This document shows positions 1-10,474 of a DNA stretch of 64,000 bases, in pieces. The position numbers were made by a program, and so were the translations under genes. The DNA comes from Anas platyrhynchos (Eukaryota; Chordata; Aves; Anseriformes; Anatidae). Each line of letters starts with the position of its first letter. The stretch's first letter is position 1. The stretch is taken from positions 4,501,501-4,565,500 of the forward strand of contig NC_092616.1 in assembly GCF_047663525.1 (NCBI RefSeq), written 5' to 3'. The notes below the pieces were generated by a model, which did not search any database, had not been told where the DNA came from, and saw only the letters and a list, made by a program, of their open reading frames with translations.

Positions 1-464
1 CTGCCAATACATTTTCCCTGCCCCTCTGCCAAGGCAATGCTGTGGACCAGTTCTTCTGTGAAATCCCCTCCATCCTCAAGCTCTCCTGCACAGACTCCTA
101 CCTCAGGGAAATTGGGCTTCTCACATTTAGTGGTTTTCTGTTTTTAGGGTGTTTTGTTTTCATTCTTTTCTCCTATGTGCAGATCCTCAGGGCTGTGCTG
201 AGAATGCCCTCTAAGCAAGGCCGGCACAAAGCCTTTTCCACATGCCTCCCTCACCTGGCTGTGGTCTCCCTGTTTCTCAGCACAGGCATGTTTGCCTACC
301 TGAAGCCCCCCTCCATCTCCTCACCATCCCTGAACCTGGTGATGACTGTCCTGTACTCGGTGATGCCCCCAGCAGTGAACCCCCTCATCTACAGCATGAG
401 GAACCAGGAGCTCATGAATGCCATTAGGAAAGTGATGTCATGGAGATATTTAAGGATGTGCTGA
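1..464 (+). CDS. OR14-like: Olfactory receptor (OR14-type), C-terminal part, cut by window edge
   Basis: An odorant-binding seven-helix G-protein-coupled receptor of the olfactory neuron membrane; only the part from the second extracellular loop to the C-terminus lies in the window. The reading frame is open from base 3, where the visible protein begins ANTFSLPLCQGNAVDQFFCE, so the GTG at 42 is not a start and the gene continues leftwards. Family signatures seen are KAFSTCLPHL before helix 6, the extracellular AYLKPPS stretch, and PLIYSMRN in helix 7, followed by a short tail ending in RMC and a TGA stop. No frameshift is seen in this part. Its 3' flank matches those of the other ORs here, and it is the unit A counterpart of the gene at 56747. 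Whether the missing N-terminal half is intact cannot be told. Confidence 0.93.
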   Translation, partial: ANTFSLPLCQGNAVDQFFCEIPSILKLSCTDSYLREIGLLTFSGFLFLGCFVFILFSYVQILRAVLRMPSKQGRHKAFSTCLPHLAVVSLFLSTGMFAYLKPPSISSPSLNLVMTVLYSVMPPAVNPLIYSMRNQELMNAIRKVMSWRYLRMC

Positions 465-1852
465 GGAAACTGACTGGACCTTTTTGCAGCTATAAACTGC
501 TTCTTTTCTTTTTCAGGTAAATTGCAGTTTATGTAATGATAGGGCAAGCTGTCTTAACTTCTGGATGGATTTAATTTGTTTTGTTTTTAATTTCCCCTTG
601 TGATATTGTTTTCCACAAAGAAATGCTGTTCTTCATCCCCTTGTACCAATATATCTTTTGTGACCCTGAGGCTTTGCATAAATGAGGAGCCAGACTCTCT
701 GTGTATTTAAACAAAATAGATGAAGCCACAACTTCTTTGTCTGAGACCCACTCTCAGTTGATCAGGAAGTAATGGGACTGGCAAACCCTTTCTGGCTGCA
801 GCAGCCCGGGCCTGGCTGCCCTGGCCCTGGCGCAGCAGGAGCTGCCTGAGAAACCCCAGGGATGGCACGAAGGGGCTGCAGGCCTCTGAGGATCTGCTGC
901 TGAAGAGAGCAGGGGACACAGCAGGGGACACTGACCTCTGTATGCTTCTGCCTCGGATGTTCCCCTCTGTGGTGCTGAGCCCTCTGTGCTCCCAGGAGCT
1001 GCTGTGCCCTTCACAGGGGCTGTGGCTGTGGTGGCAGTGCCCAGAGCCCTGCAGCAACCTGCTGTGGGCACTGTCTTGGGGTCACCCCAGCCTGGGCTGC
1101 TGTGCTGGGCTGGGATGAGGGCAGGGAGGTGGCCAGGGGATAGGGAAGTGGGAGAATTGGGGGGAAGCTGGGAAAGTCTGGAATAGCCGTTTGGCCATTG
1201 CTCACATCTCTGCCCACCAAGGGCATATGAGAGGCTGTTGTCCCTCACAGCCCTGCCTGTAATCTCTCCCTTCTCACACTGTGCTCTGTCATATCCAGCA
1301 TTTTCCCATGCCTAGTCACACAGGCTCCCACCCCATGTCCAGATGGCATCACTGCAGGGCAGCCCTCCCCAGGGCCCAGGCATCTGCCTGCAGCTTCCAC
1401 AGCTGCTGCTCTTGATGGCCTCCTGAGGCCTGCCTGCTCCTGGCCCATCACAGTGTTGTGAGGAGGTGACTTCAGCAGCAGCAGCCCAGCCATGGTGGAC
1501 AGAGCTGTCCCCTGCCTGAGCTGCCCCGTGTCCCGTGGGGTTTGTGATGCACTCGATGACATCGCTGTGCCTGCCTGCCTGCCACCCGGCAGTCAGGTCA
1601 CTGCAGTAGGAATGGCATCACAACCCACCTCCCAGCCGTGTCACTGGGACCTTCCTCCACCTCTCCCCTCTCCCCAGCTCCCAACACTTCTGGGTTGGTT
1701 TCCTGATAGTTCAGGTGATGTAAAATCCTAGAATCCCAGCCACTCGCCCATCTCTCTCCCAGTTATCTGTGTGTACACATGTAACTGTGTATATAAATTT
1801 ACCTTTACTTGCACATATAGCTGTAGTTACATCTGTAGCTATACAAATATAT
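465..1852 (+). repeat. OR 3' flank and downstream non-coding block (unit A copy)
   Basis: No gene is seen here. The first 300 bases after the stop match the 3' flanks of the other ORs (57683-58000 on the same strand, 19000-19248 on the opposite strand, and 30413-30640 where no OR remains). The GC-rich stretch from about 780 to 1720 matches 30640-31645 and 31741-31820 in unit B, and in part the region 18180-18980 in reverse. Short ORFs on both strands are not conserved between copies and are not annotated. Confidence 0.7.
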
Positions 1853-3445
1853 CCACAAAGAAATGGTTTGTGACCTGCTACGGCACTTGCATGTGCACAA
1901 ATCGATGGGGCCGAATGGGATCCACCCAAGGGTACTGAGAGAACTGGCAGAAGAGCTTGCCAAGCCCCTATCCATCATTTATCAGCAGTCCTGGCTATCG
2001 GGGGAGGTCCCAGCTGACTGGCGGCTAACAAATGTGACGCCCATCACATGAGAAGGGCCGGAGGGCAGACCCAGGAAACTACAGGCCTGTCAGTTTGACC
2101 TCAGTACCAGGGAAGCTCATGGAGCAGATCCTCTTGAGAGTCATCATGCAGCACTTGCAGGGCAAGCAGGCGATCAGGCCCAGTCAGCATGGGTTTATGG
2201 AAGGCAGATCCTGCTTGACGAACCTGATCTCCTTCTATGACAAAGTGACGCGCTGGGTGGATGAGGGAAAGGCTGTGGATGTGGTCTACCTTGACTTCAG
2301 CAAGGCATTTGACACCGTTTCCCACAGCATTCTCCTCAAGAAACTGGCTGCTCTTGGCTTGGACTGGTGCACGCTTCATTGGGTTAGAAACTGGCTGGAT
2401 AGCCGGGCCCAAAGAGTCGTGGTAAATGGAGTCAAGTCCAGTTGGAGGCCAGTCACTAGTGGTGTCCCCCAGGGCTCGGTGCTGGGGCCGGTCCTCTTTA
2501 ATATGTTCATCGATGATCTGGACGAGGGCATTGAGTGCACCCTCAGTAAGTTTGCAGATGACACCAAGCTATGCGCATGTGTCGATCTGCTCGAGGGTAG
2601 GAAGGCTCTGCAGGAGGATCTGGATAGGCTGCACCGATGGGCTGAGGTCAACTGCATGAAGTTGAACAAGGCCAAGTGCTGGGTCCTGCACCTGGGGCGC
2701 AATAACCCCAAGCAGAGCTACAGGCTTGGAGATGAGTGGTTGGAGAGCTGCCAGGCAGAGAAGGACCTGGGAGTGATGGTGGACAGTCGGCTGAATATGA
2801 TCCAGCAGTGTGCTCAGGTGGCCAAGAAGGCCAACGGCATCCTGGCTTGCATAAGAAACAGTGTGACCAGCAGGGCTAGGGAGGTGATCGTCCCCCTGTA
2901 CTCGGCTCTGGTGAGGCCGCACCTCGAGTACTGTGTTCAGTTTTGGGCCCCTCGCTGCAAGAAGGACATCGAAGTGCTTGAGCTGGTCCAAAGAAGGGCG
3001 ACGAAGCTGGTGAGGGGCCTGGAGAACAAGTCCTACGAGGAGCGGCTGAAGGAGCTGGGCTTGTTCAGCCTGGAGAAGAGGAGGCTCAGGGGCGACCTTA
3101 TCGCTCTCTACAGATACCTTAAAGGAGGCTGTAGTGAGGTGGGGGTTGGCCTGTTCTCCCACGTGCCTGGTGACAGGACGAGGGGGAATGGGCTAAAGTT
3201 GCGCCAGGGGAGTTTTAGGTTAGATGTTAGGAAGAACTACTTTAGCGAAAGGGTTGTTAGACACTGGAACAGGTTACCCAGGGAGGTGGTGGAGTCACCA
3301 TCCCTGGAAGTCTTTAAAAGACATTTAGATGTTGAACTTAGTGATATGGTTTAGTGGAGGACTTGTTAGTGTTAGGTCAGAGGTTGGACACGATGATCTT
3401 GAGGTCTCTTCCAACCTAGAAATTCTGTGATTCTGTGATTCTGTG
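1853..3445 (+). mobile_element. CR1 LINE, 5'-truncated, young, with intact reverse transcriptase core
   Basis: A non-LTR retrotransposon copy of 1593 bases. It holds the end of the linker before the reverse transcriptase, the whole RT domain, the ORF2 C-terminus, a short 3' UTR and a terminal array of the ATTCTGTG-type 8-9 base repeat. The ends are exact because unit B keeps the empty site: the bases before 1853 and after 3445 are joined at about 31966 there. ATAT flanks the insert on both sides (1849-1852 and 3446-3449), which is either a 4-base target duplication or chance similarity to the CR1 tail. It therefore inserted after the A/B duplication. Confidence 0.92.
1863..3354 (+). pseudogene. 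CR1 ORF2 fragment (reverse transcriptase), one frameshift
   Basis: Encodes the reverse transcriptase half of CR1 ORF2p, which in a full element copies its RNA at a nicked target. Frame 1863-2051 gives the linker before the RT. A one-base insertion near 2047-2052, with a TGA, then shifts the frame. The second frame stays open to the stop at 3354; 419 residues follow the TTG at 2095, and the frame is in fact open from about 2050. Numbering from 2095, the catalytic motif YLDFSKAFD is at 65-73, [11 protein letters not shown] at 122-132, and the active-site FADD at 153-156. The endonuclease and ORF1 are absent, so the copy cannot move by itself. Only one disabling change in about 1.5 kb is unusual next to the decayed CR1 copies nearby. 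Confidence 0.88.
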
Positions 3446-3506
3446 ATATTTCACTATACAGACAGAAAGATGTGAATATTCCCATCAAGAAAGGCAGATA
3501 ATACAA

Positions 3507-3511
3507 ATATG

Positions 3512-3557
<46 letters not shown>

Positions 3558-3564
3558 TATATAT
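3507..3564. repeat. (TA)n / (TATG)n microsatellite
   Basis: An alternating TA run passes into seven or more ATGT units and back to TA. Unit B lacks it at the matching place (about 32030), so it expanded after the duplication or was lost in B. Confidence 0.9.
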
Positions 3565-4130
3565 TTTCCCCTGTATTTGCATTGCCAGAATTTCTCCTAT
3601 GCACTGCACTTCATCTCCTCAGTATTTGAGGTATTTCCACCTGGCCTTACGAAACAGACCATGCTGGAAATCCCCTTTCCAGCACAGTGTGTGCATGTAC
3701 ATTTTCCGCTATTCTGCAGAGTTGCCCTCCACTTGCTCTTGCTCTTTGGTCATTCAGATACTTCTCATATACACAGTTGCTTCTAGGGAGTTTGGGGAGG
3801 TTGAGCTTGCCTGTATTTCAGTAGTCCCTTTCATCATCCCTGTAGCCAATTCTATATTTCTCTTTTACCGTTTCCTATCTCTCTGTGTCAAAAATTTCAT
3901 GTACAGTCATCCCTTGTGGATGGTGCACCTCATTGGAGGCAAGTTAGAGTTGACTCACAGTTGTGGACTGTGGTTTTTGTTTGGTTGCTTCTTTTATTTT
4001 TGTTGGTGTTTATTTTTAATATACATTTTTTGTAAATATTAAAAGAAAAAGACACCCACACACATAAATAACAACAAAAAACTATGTGCAGCCAGATGTC
4101 TGAGGAAGAGAGGTGGGAGTTGGTGCAAAA
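3565..4130. repeat. Non-coding internal repeat, first copy
   Basis: No gene is seen. The stretch resembles 6655-7130 in the same unit (the same order of a GTCATTCAGAT motif, a GAGTTGCTTCT motif and an upstream CTTTCCAGCA motif) and their unit B partners at about 32400-32620 and 35270-35690. It therefore looks like an old repeat within the unit. The 177-residue ORF across 3509-4042 starts in the microsatellite and has no family features. Confidence 0.55.
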
Positions 4131-4345
4131 ATCATAGAATCATAGTATATCCCAAGCTGGGCAGGACTCATAAGGCTCACAGAATCACAGAATCACAGAA
4201 TTTCTAGGTTGGAAGAGACCTCAAGATCATCGATTACAACCTCTGACCTAACACTAACAGTCCCCACTAAATCATATCCCTAAGCTCTACATCTAAACGT
4301 CTTTTGAAGACTTCCAGGGATGGTGACTCCACCACTTCCCCTCCA
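4131..4345 (-). mobile_element. CR1 3'-end fragment(s)
   Basis: The reverse complement gives a CR1 3' UTR and the end of ORF2. At 4131-4175 there is a second, slightly different CR1 tail, so one CR1 tail seems to have landed in another. Unit B has different sequence at the matching place, so at least the younger piece arrived after the duplication. Confidence 0.75.
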
Positions 4346-4560
4346 CTACTCAAGGTGAGGCCCCAGCCGTGCAAGGTAGAGCGGGACAATCATCTCCCTC
4401 AACTGACTAGCAATGCCATGCTTGATGCACCCCAGGATATGGTTGGCCCTCCTGGCTGCCAGGGCACACTTCTGGCTCATATTCAGCTTGCTATCAAACA
4501 AAACCCCCAGATCCCTCTCTGCAGGGCTGCTTTCCAGTGTCTCATCACCGAAGGAACAGA
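4346..4560 (-). mobile_element. CR1 ORF2 C-terminal fragment
   Basis: The minus strand encodes a degenerate CR1 ORF2 stretch after the RT active site ([17 protein letters not shown], then a [13 protein letters not shown] block). It matches 32950-33165 in unit B, where the same old CR1 runs on uninterrupted to 32630. Confidence 0.8.
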
Positions 4561-5170
4561 GTTCCCCTGAAGGAGAGCAGTACAAGGGGAAGGGTTTCTG
4601 GCACACTCCTGAGAGGCCTGTGGGAGCTGCAAGCCACACCAGTCTCTGAGACACTAGACAACTTTCCACCAAGATCCAGATCCCAAAGAGGCACCAGCTC
4701 CCAGGGAAACATGGCCCTGATTTGTCCCCCATCATGAGGACACATTGAGCCATGCCCAGACAAGCCCTAGGGCTCAGGAAAGCCCTAGCATGACGACCCA
4801 GGAGTCCTGACTGCCGCATTGTTCCCTAAGTCCAGCGGGACTCTCAGGCTGGGCTCCCACAGCAGCCACCAGCCCTGTCCAGCCTGCCCCACAGCCCAGG
4901 ACTTGCATCTTTGGACAGCTGACAGCCCCTTTGTCACCCCTTGAGAAGCAGCTCCCAACATCCTTACCTTTCGAGGAGAGCTGCAGGAGCCCTGAGAACA
5001 CGGCAGTAAGGGTGGAAGTAATGGTCACTCTCCAGGAACCCTTCATGCTGCTGGCCCTCAGCTCAGGACAAGGGATGCCCGCCCTGGCTCCTCAACCACA
5101 ACTCCTCTGTAAGGTGCCCCTGCTCCTCTGCCCATCAGCAAGGGTTGGGCAGTGAGGGTTTTGTGACATC
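4561..5170. repeat. Non-coding module U, copy 1
   Basis: A GC-rich block with no credible gene. It recurs at 33166-33775 (closest partner, unit B) and, with a longer right side, at 25530-26650 and 52385-53420. Its inner order is constant: a TGAAGGAG..AGTACAAGGGG start, a GAGAGGCCTGTGG motif, then CTCAGCTCAGGACAAGGGATGCC near the right end. Confidence 0.75.
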
Positions 5171-5426
5171 AGGGCTCCATGCACAACAGAAAATTGTCAT
5201 TTTATTGGTGTAAGCCTGAAGATTGCCTACGCATTTTTTAAGAATTTCAAAAATTTCACTTCAATTAGCTGAAATGATCGAACACTTCTAATACAATATT
5301 TGACGTGCCCCATGAAATCAAAATGATCATATGATGATTATTACAGCATGAGAAAAAATACTGATCTTCCTCTGTAGTCGCATTGCCAGAACTCTGTCTC
5401 TTGAGCACCGCATTTCATCTTCCCCA
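5171..5426. other. Non-coding, no feature recognised
   Basis: AT-rich sequence matching 33776-34044 in unit B and partly 32190-32400. It shows no gene and no recognised transposon. Confidence 0.6.
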
Positions 5427-6655
5427 TCAGAGAATCATAGAATCGTAAGTCAACATTGGAAAATGCCTCCAAGATCAGCTGGTCTAACTGATGCCCTACT
5501 GCCAATGTCACCCACTAAACCGTGTTCCTAAGCACCATGTCCAGCTTTTCCTTAAACAGCCCCAGGGACAGTGACTCCACCACTTCCCTGGGCAACCCAT
5601 CCCAATGCCTGACTACTCTTTCTGAGAAGAAATGTCTCCTAATTTCTAATCTAATCCCCAGCCCCAGTGAAATGTAAGGCCCTTCCCTCTAGTCCTATCA
5701 CTAGTTTCCTGTAAGAAGAGGCCAACACTCAGCTCCCCATCACTTCCTTTCAGTTAGCTGTAGAGAGCAACAAGGTCTCTTCTGAGCCTCCTCTTCACCA
5801 GACTAAACAACCTAAGTTCCCTCAGCTGCTCCTCATAGCACTTGCTTTCCAGGCCCTTCACCAGGTTTGTAGCCTTTCTCTGGACACGCTCCAGCACCTG
5901 GATGTCCTTCTGGAAGTGAGGGGCCCAAAACTAAACAGAGTACATGAGGTACGGCCTCACCAGAGCAGAGTACAGGGGGATGATCACCTCCCTGGTCCTG
6001 CTGGTTACACTACTGATACAAGCCAGGATGCTGTTGGCCTTCTTGTCCACCTTGGCACTTTGTTGCCTCATGTTCAGGCAAGCTTTGACCACACCCCCAG
6101 ATCCTTTTCCTCTGCACAGCTTTTGAGCCACTCTGCCCCAAGCCTGTAGCCTTGCATTGGAGTTATTGTGAGCAAAGGGCAGGACCTGGCACTTAGCCAT
6201 GGTGAACCTCATCCCACTGGCTTCTGCCCATTGATCCAACCTGTCCAGGTCCCTCTACTGGGCCTTCCTACCCTCTGGCAGTTTGACACTTCCCCCCAAC
6301 TTGGTGTCACCTGCAAACTTACTGAGGGTGCACTCAATTCCCACATCCAAATCATCCATAAAGATATTAAAGAAGATGGGCTCCAACACCAACCCTTGGG
6401 GAACACCACTGGTGACTGCTCGTCAGCTGGATTTCACTTCATTCACCACTACTCTCTGGGCCTGGCCATCCAGCCAGCTTTTAACCCAGCATAGAATGTA
6501 CCTGTCCAAGCCATGGGCTGCCAGCTTCTCCAGGAGAATACTGTGGGAGACTGTGTCAAAGGCCTTGCTGAAGGCTAGGTAGACTACATCAACAGGCTTT
6601 CCCTCATCCCCCAGGCAGGTCACTGGTCATAGAAGGAGATGATGCTGGTCAGGCA
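5427..6655 (-). mobile_element. CR1 LINE fragment, 3' end plus RT region
   Basis: About 1.2 kb of CR1 in reverse. Its 3' tip is at the left (AATCATAGAATC-type repeat) and it runs into the RT domain at the right, with the catalytic [11 protein letters not shown] readable on the minus strand in ORF 6423-6623. Several frameshifts and stops break it. It is shared with unit B (34045-35275), so it predates the duplication. Confidence 0.9.
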
Positions 6656-9160
6656 GGACTCTGATTAAAGAGACCATATCAGAAGTCACCTTTCCAGCAG
6701 ACTATCTGGACATGTGCAGTTTCTGTTGTTCTGCAGAGTTTTCTTCCACTTGCTCTTTGGTCATTCAGATCCTTCTGATACATCGAGTTGCTTCTTGGGA
6801 CTTGAGGGGAATTCAACTTGCCCGTCCTTTGGTAGCCTCTCTTGTCATCCATGTACACAACTCTGTAGCTGTATTTCTCAATTACCATTTCCCATCTATT
6901 TGAGTCAGATGTTTTTCTGTACACTTATCCCCTGTGCATGGTTCAACTTGGAAATGGCTCATTGCTGTGGACTTTTTTTACTTTTTTTTTTTTTTTTAAC
7001 GTGTGTTTCTTTGCTGATTTTTTTTTTTTTGTTAAGTATTAATAGCAAAGACACACACATACATAACAAGAAAAAAATGTTTGCATCTGCTTTTCTCAGA
7101 GAAGGAGGCAGCAGCTGGTGGAAAGAGACTGTAACATCCACCTGCAGATGTCAGTGGAGAAGTCTGATGTAATTAAAAGTGATGCAAGTCACGCTGGCTG
7201 ATGTGAGAAGTGGTGGGGATGGAGAGCTGAGCAGCAAGGTTGTCCATACAGTCTAGGACTTCAAGGGACTGCTTTTCCTATCCATCCAGACCTCCTTAGG
7301 AGACACTTTGGATCCACGTCAACTACTGAATGCTACTAAGTTAAATGAGCTTACATATGAAAATGTTATTTTGTAAAGTGGTCATTGAAAACTTCCTCTT
7401 TAGCAACACTCTTGAAAACTTATTAATTAACTGTAGAAGTCTGGAAGACTGGATGAAAATGGCTGAATTGTAATGAGCCCCATGGTGCATTTGGTGCTGA
7501 GCCCATGGACCTCAGGTAGTGAGAAGAGAATGATGTAACTGCAGGAGAAGTCAAAGTCAGAAGGAAACTTTGAAGTGTCTAGGAGTATTAATGGGCCCCA
7601 GTGAGGGTCATTACTGACAAAGCCTCCCCATGGACTTGTTAGAGCAGACAATTGGAGGCCATGATTGCAGGTAGGCAAAAGCACTGGGCAGGAGATTCTG
7701 ATGCTGAGTAAAGGCCTTGGTTTGTTTGGTGAAGCAGAAAGGCCAAGCCCTGTCCCCCAGCCCCTGGGCAGGGAGGTCCTGTCCCTCACCCATGGCTCAG
7801 GGCTCTTCCTGGGGCAGTGGGATGTGGGGTGTGTGATGTTGTGTGAAGGACAATGCTATGACACCTGCTGGCCTCCCCACTGGGTTGCAAGGAGGCAACA
7901 AGGCCTCAGTGTCATGAGCACAGCATGTGTCCTCGTGAGCCTCAGTAGCAGAGACAACTGCCATAGCCAGGGGGACAAAGACCTTGGTGCTGCTGGGGCC
8001 TTCCAGCCTTGCCAGTGCTCTCGGTCTTTTCCACCAAAGGCTGTCCTGCACTGTCCTATCCCTTCCCACTTTTCCCTGCAGGCTGTAGGCACCCACCTTG
8101 CTTCTCCACCTTGCTCTCATCCAGATATTTCCTTACTTTCACTGATGTCTCCCCACCCTCCATGGCAGTTGCTTGAAACACACTAGTATGAGCTGACCAC
8201 AGACTCCTTCTGGGTGATGTCAGGCACCACAGCACTACCCTTTCAGTGACATTTCCTCCTCCAGGAGAACTTTGCAGTACAAATGACAAGTGGGCCAGGT
8301 TGTCCAGCAGAATTCCCACCCACAGCCTCATCCATTTGATAAGTCCACATAGCACCAATCAGGCTATGAGGAGTCTCTGGGAGACAAAGACACAGGCCAA
8401 GGTGCAGGTAGACAGTGTCCCTTTCGTTCCCCTCCCCTATGGGTTCAGCAATCCTGTTTTTGTCCTTCAAGTGCCTGGAGGTGGCTGTGGAAAAGCTTGC
8501 CCCATCACCTTCCCAGGGACTGAGGTGAGGCTCACCAGCCTTAATTCTTCCCACCCTATTTTCTCTTCTTCTGGAAGACAGATTTGAAGTCCTTCTAAGT
8601 CTCCAGAAAGTTCTCCGATCCCTCTGGCACATTTGCTGACATAGTCCAGGAAGGCAGGGGAAGGTGATGCAGGAGACAGGCAAGAACACACAAGTCTTTC
8701 TCTTGCACACCCAAAGGCAGGGCATTGCAGTGGTTGTGGTGTCCCGCTGGCTCCTGCTTCCTCTCCCAGATGCTGGGAGGCACCCCAGCCCTGCAGTGCA
8801 TTGCCCTGCTCTGCACTCATCTGAGATACTGTATGGCATGAGGGAGGAATGGACACAGGCTGAAGGCATTTGTGCTCACTCAGGTTTGCCTCAGTACATG
8901 AACAAAATGTACACACTGAAGCCTCATCTATACAGGGCACACATACGGACTTCTGACTTAGCCATTCAGTGTCCTTCTGGGGGGGAACAAACCACCTCTC
9001 TGAGCTGGGTTCAGAGCCTAAAAAGTCACCCAAGATGTAACCAGGAAAATATCCACCTCTTATTCTCTACCGTATATACAATGACAGGTTCAAGACTTTC
9101 CAATAAGTCTTCATTAATCAACACCCTGCAATTAAGACACAGATATCATTCCCTTAGTCT
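6656..9160. other. Duplicated non-coding DNA (unit A; partner 35276-37779)
   Basis: No gene is supported. Poly-T tracts occur at about 6976-7000 and 7017-7033. The whole stretch is collinear with 35276-37779 in unit B, mostly by scattered substitutions. Overlapping ORFs on both strands (for example 8243-8869, minus) are broken or altered in the partner copy and have no domain features, so they are treated as chance. Confidence 0.65.
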
Positions 9161-9235
9161 ATGGGTGTCGCGTTAAAGGGATGTAGCTGATTAACCGTTA
9201 CGGGCCCGGTTGGATTCAGAGTACTGAACCAGTCG

Positions 9236-9389
9236 GACATTCACCAAAACTGGGGGTCCATTCGGACATTCACCAAAAACGTAATAACCGCCTGGGGGTC
9301 CGCTCAGACATTCACCAAAAACGTATTAACCACCTGGGGGTCCGTTCAGACATTCACCAACAATGCATAACCGTCTGGGGGTCTGGTTA
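9236..9389. repeat. Four direct repeats inside the LTR
   Basis: Units begin GACATTCACCAA at 9236, 9265, 9307 and 9349. The last three are 41-42 bases; the first is a shortened 29-base unit. Each contains a CTGGGGGTC core. Confidence 0.85.
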
Positions 9390-9560
9390 GATTCAGAACA
9401 CTGAACTATCACGAATAACCACCCTCACCCTAGTCGCATTAATGAGAGCTATCACAATGCAATCAAGTATGGTTTATTACAGCAACAGATAATCAGGTTC
9501 TTTTGGATTGCCGGTGATAGTGACTATCTGCAAAAGCAAGCTAGTATGCATGAAATACAC

Positions 9561-9702
9561 AGGTGTTATAGGTGTTACAGATGTTACAGGTGTTATAGGT
9601 GTTACAGTTGTTACAGATGTTATAGATGTTATAGATGTTATAGATGTTATAAGTGTTACAGATGTTATAGGTGTTACAGGTGTTACAGGTGTTACAGGTG
9701 CG
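9561..9702. repeat. 9-base minisatellite (RRTGTTAYA)n
   Basis: About fifteen 9-base units of the form GGTGTTACA / GATGTTATA. Because 9 is a multiple of 3, it stays open in several frames and gives spurious repetitive peptides on both strands; it is not coding. Confidence 0.92.
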
Positions 9703-10474
9703 CAGCCTAGAAATAAACGCGCTAAAAGGATCAAAGACTCTATAGAGATTTATAAGCAAATATTCAGATCTCACCCAAAGGCGTCCCAATGGGGGGGGAA
9801 GAGAGGCTCAGCCCGTCGACTGATACCAGATGTCAAGAGGTCCTAAGGATGTTGTATTTCCTCGGGTTATTATCTACCCTGACGGTGGTATCTTCCCCAA
9901 CATCCCCTCTCTCTTGGGCCAATTTATATTATTTTCTATCTTTTAGGTGGAGCTTGAGTGGCTCTAGTCAAGCATATCTTAGTTATGATTGGTGTAAAGT
10001 TTTCCCGTCTCCGTTTAAAGTAATAGGCTCCGAGAAATTCAGAGCGCATGCTCAGTGAGGGGTGGTCGCACCTTGGAGGCGGGTAGCTTTTGGGATGGAG
10101 GTGTGTTTTGGTATTATAATGATATTATAATGAGCAAAAAGTACACTAGGGTACAGCATTTGTCAAAACATGACAGGTCTTTGGCTTAGGGTAGCAAAAA
10201 GTGCAGCTTTGTGCACAAGAACAATTGAGGCCCCACCTGATTACAGAGCCTAGCCGTGGTGTCTCCACTCCACTCTACGCTCCGTGGTGTTCCTTAGAGC
10301 TGGCACACCAAGTTTCCCCAGCGCGATAGCATCTAAGGTTGGGAGCCTAGGGAATGCTCAGATAATGCAGTTATGCCCTACCCTGAAAGCCTCTTCAGTG
10401 CTGTACCTTTCCGTTCAAAACGTGAATGTTAGTTTTATTTTCCTAGTTACTTCAGGCATTTACACCACAATGGG

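Larger units (their letters stand above)
9166..10469 (-). mobile_element. Solo LTR of an endogenous retrovirus (1304 bp)
   Basis: The insert starts TGTCGCG and ends ACCACA (TGT...ACA termini) and is flanked by the 5-base duplication ATGGG at 9161-9165 and 10470-10474. Unit B keeps the empty site with a single ATGGG at 37780-37784. There are no coding regions. Minus-strand orientation is favoured: a TATAAA lies at 9928-9923 and an AATAAA at 9478-9473, before the 3' end at 9166. The LTR carries four direct repeats of about 42 bases (9236-9389) and a 9-base minisatellite (9561-9702). A solo LTR forms when the two LTRs of a provirus recombine. The family is not identified. Confidence 0.85.

Noticed and set aside
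42-464. GTG at 42 as the start of a 140-residue protein
   Set aside because: The frame continues to base 3 with conserved OR sequence; the gene is simply cut by the window edge.
8243-8869. 208-residue minus-strand ORF
   Set aside because: The unit B counterpart (36865-37488) is also open but altered by indels, overlaps other ORFs on both strands, and has no signal, membrane segment or domain.
9236-9389. CRISPR-like array of regularly spaced repeats
   Set aside because: The repeats are contiguous direct repeats within an LTR in an animal genome, without unique spacers.
9477-9846. Repetitive peptides of GVTDVTGVIGV type
   Set aside because: They come from the 9-base minisatellite inside the LTR, which is open in several frames.
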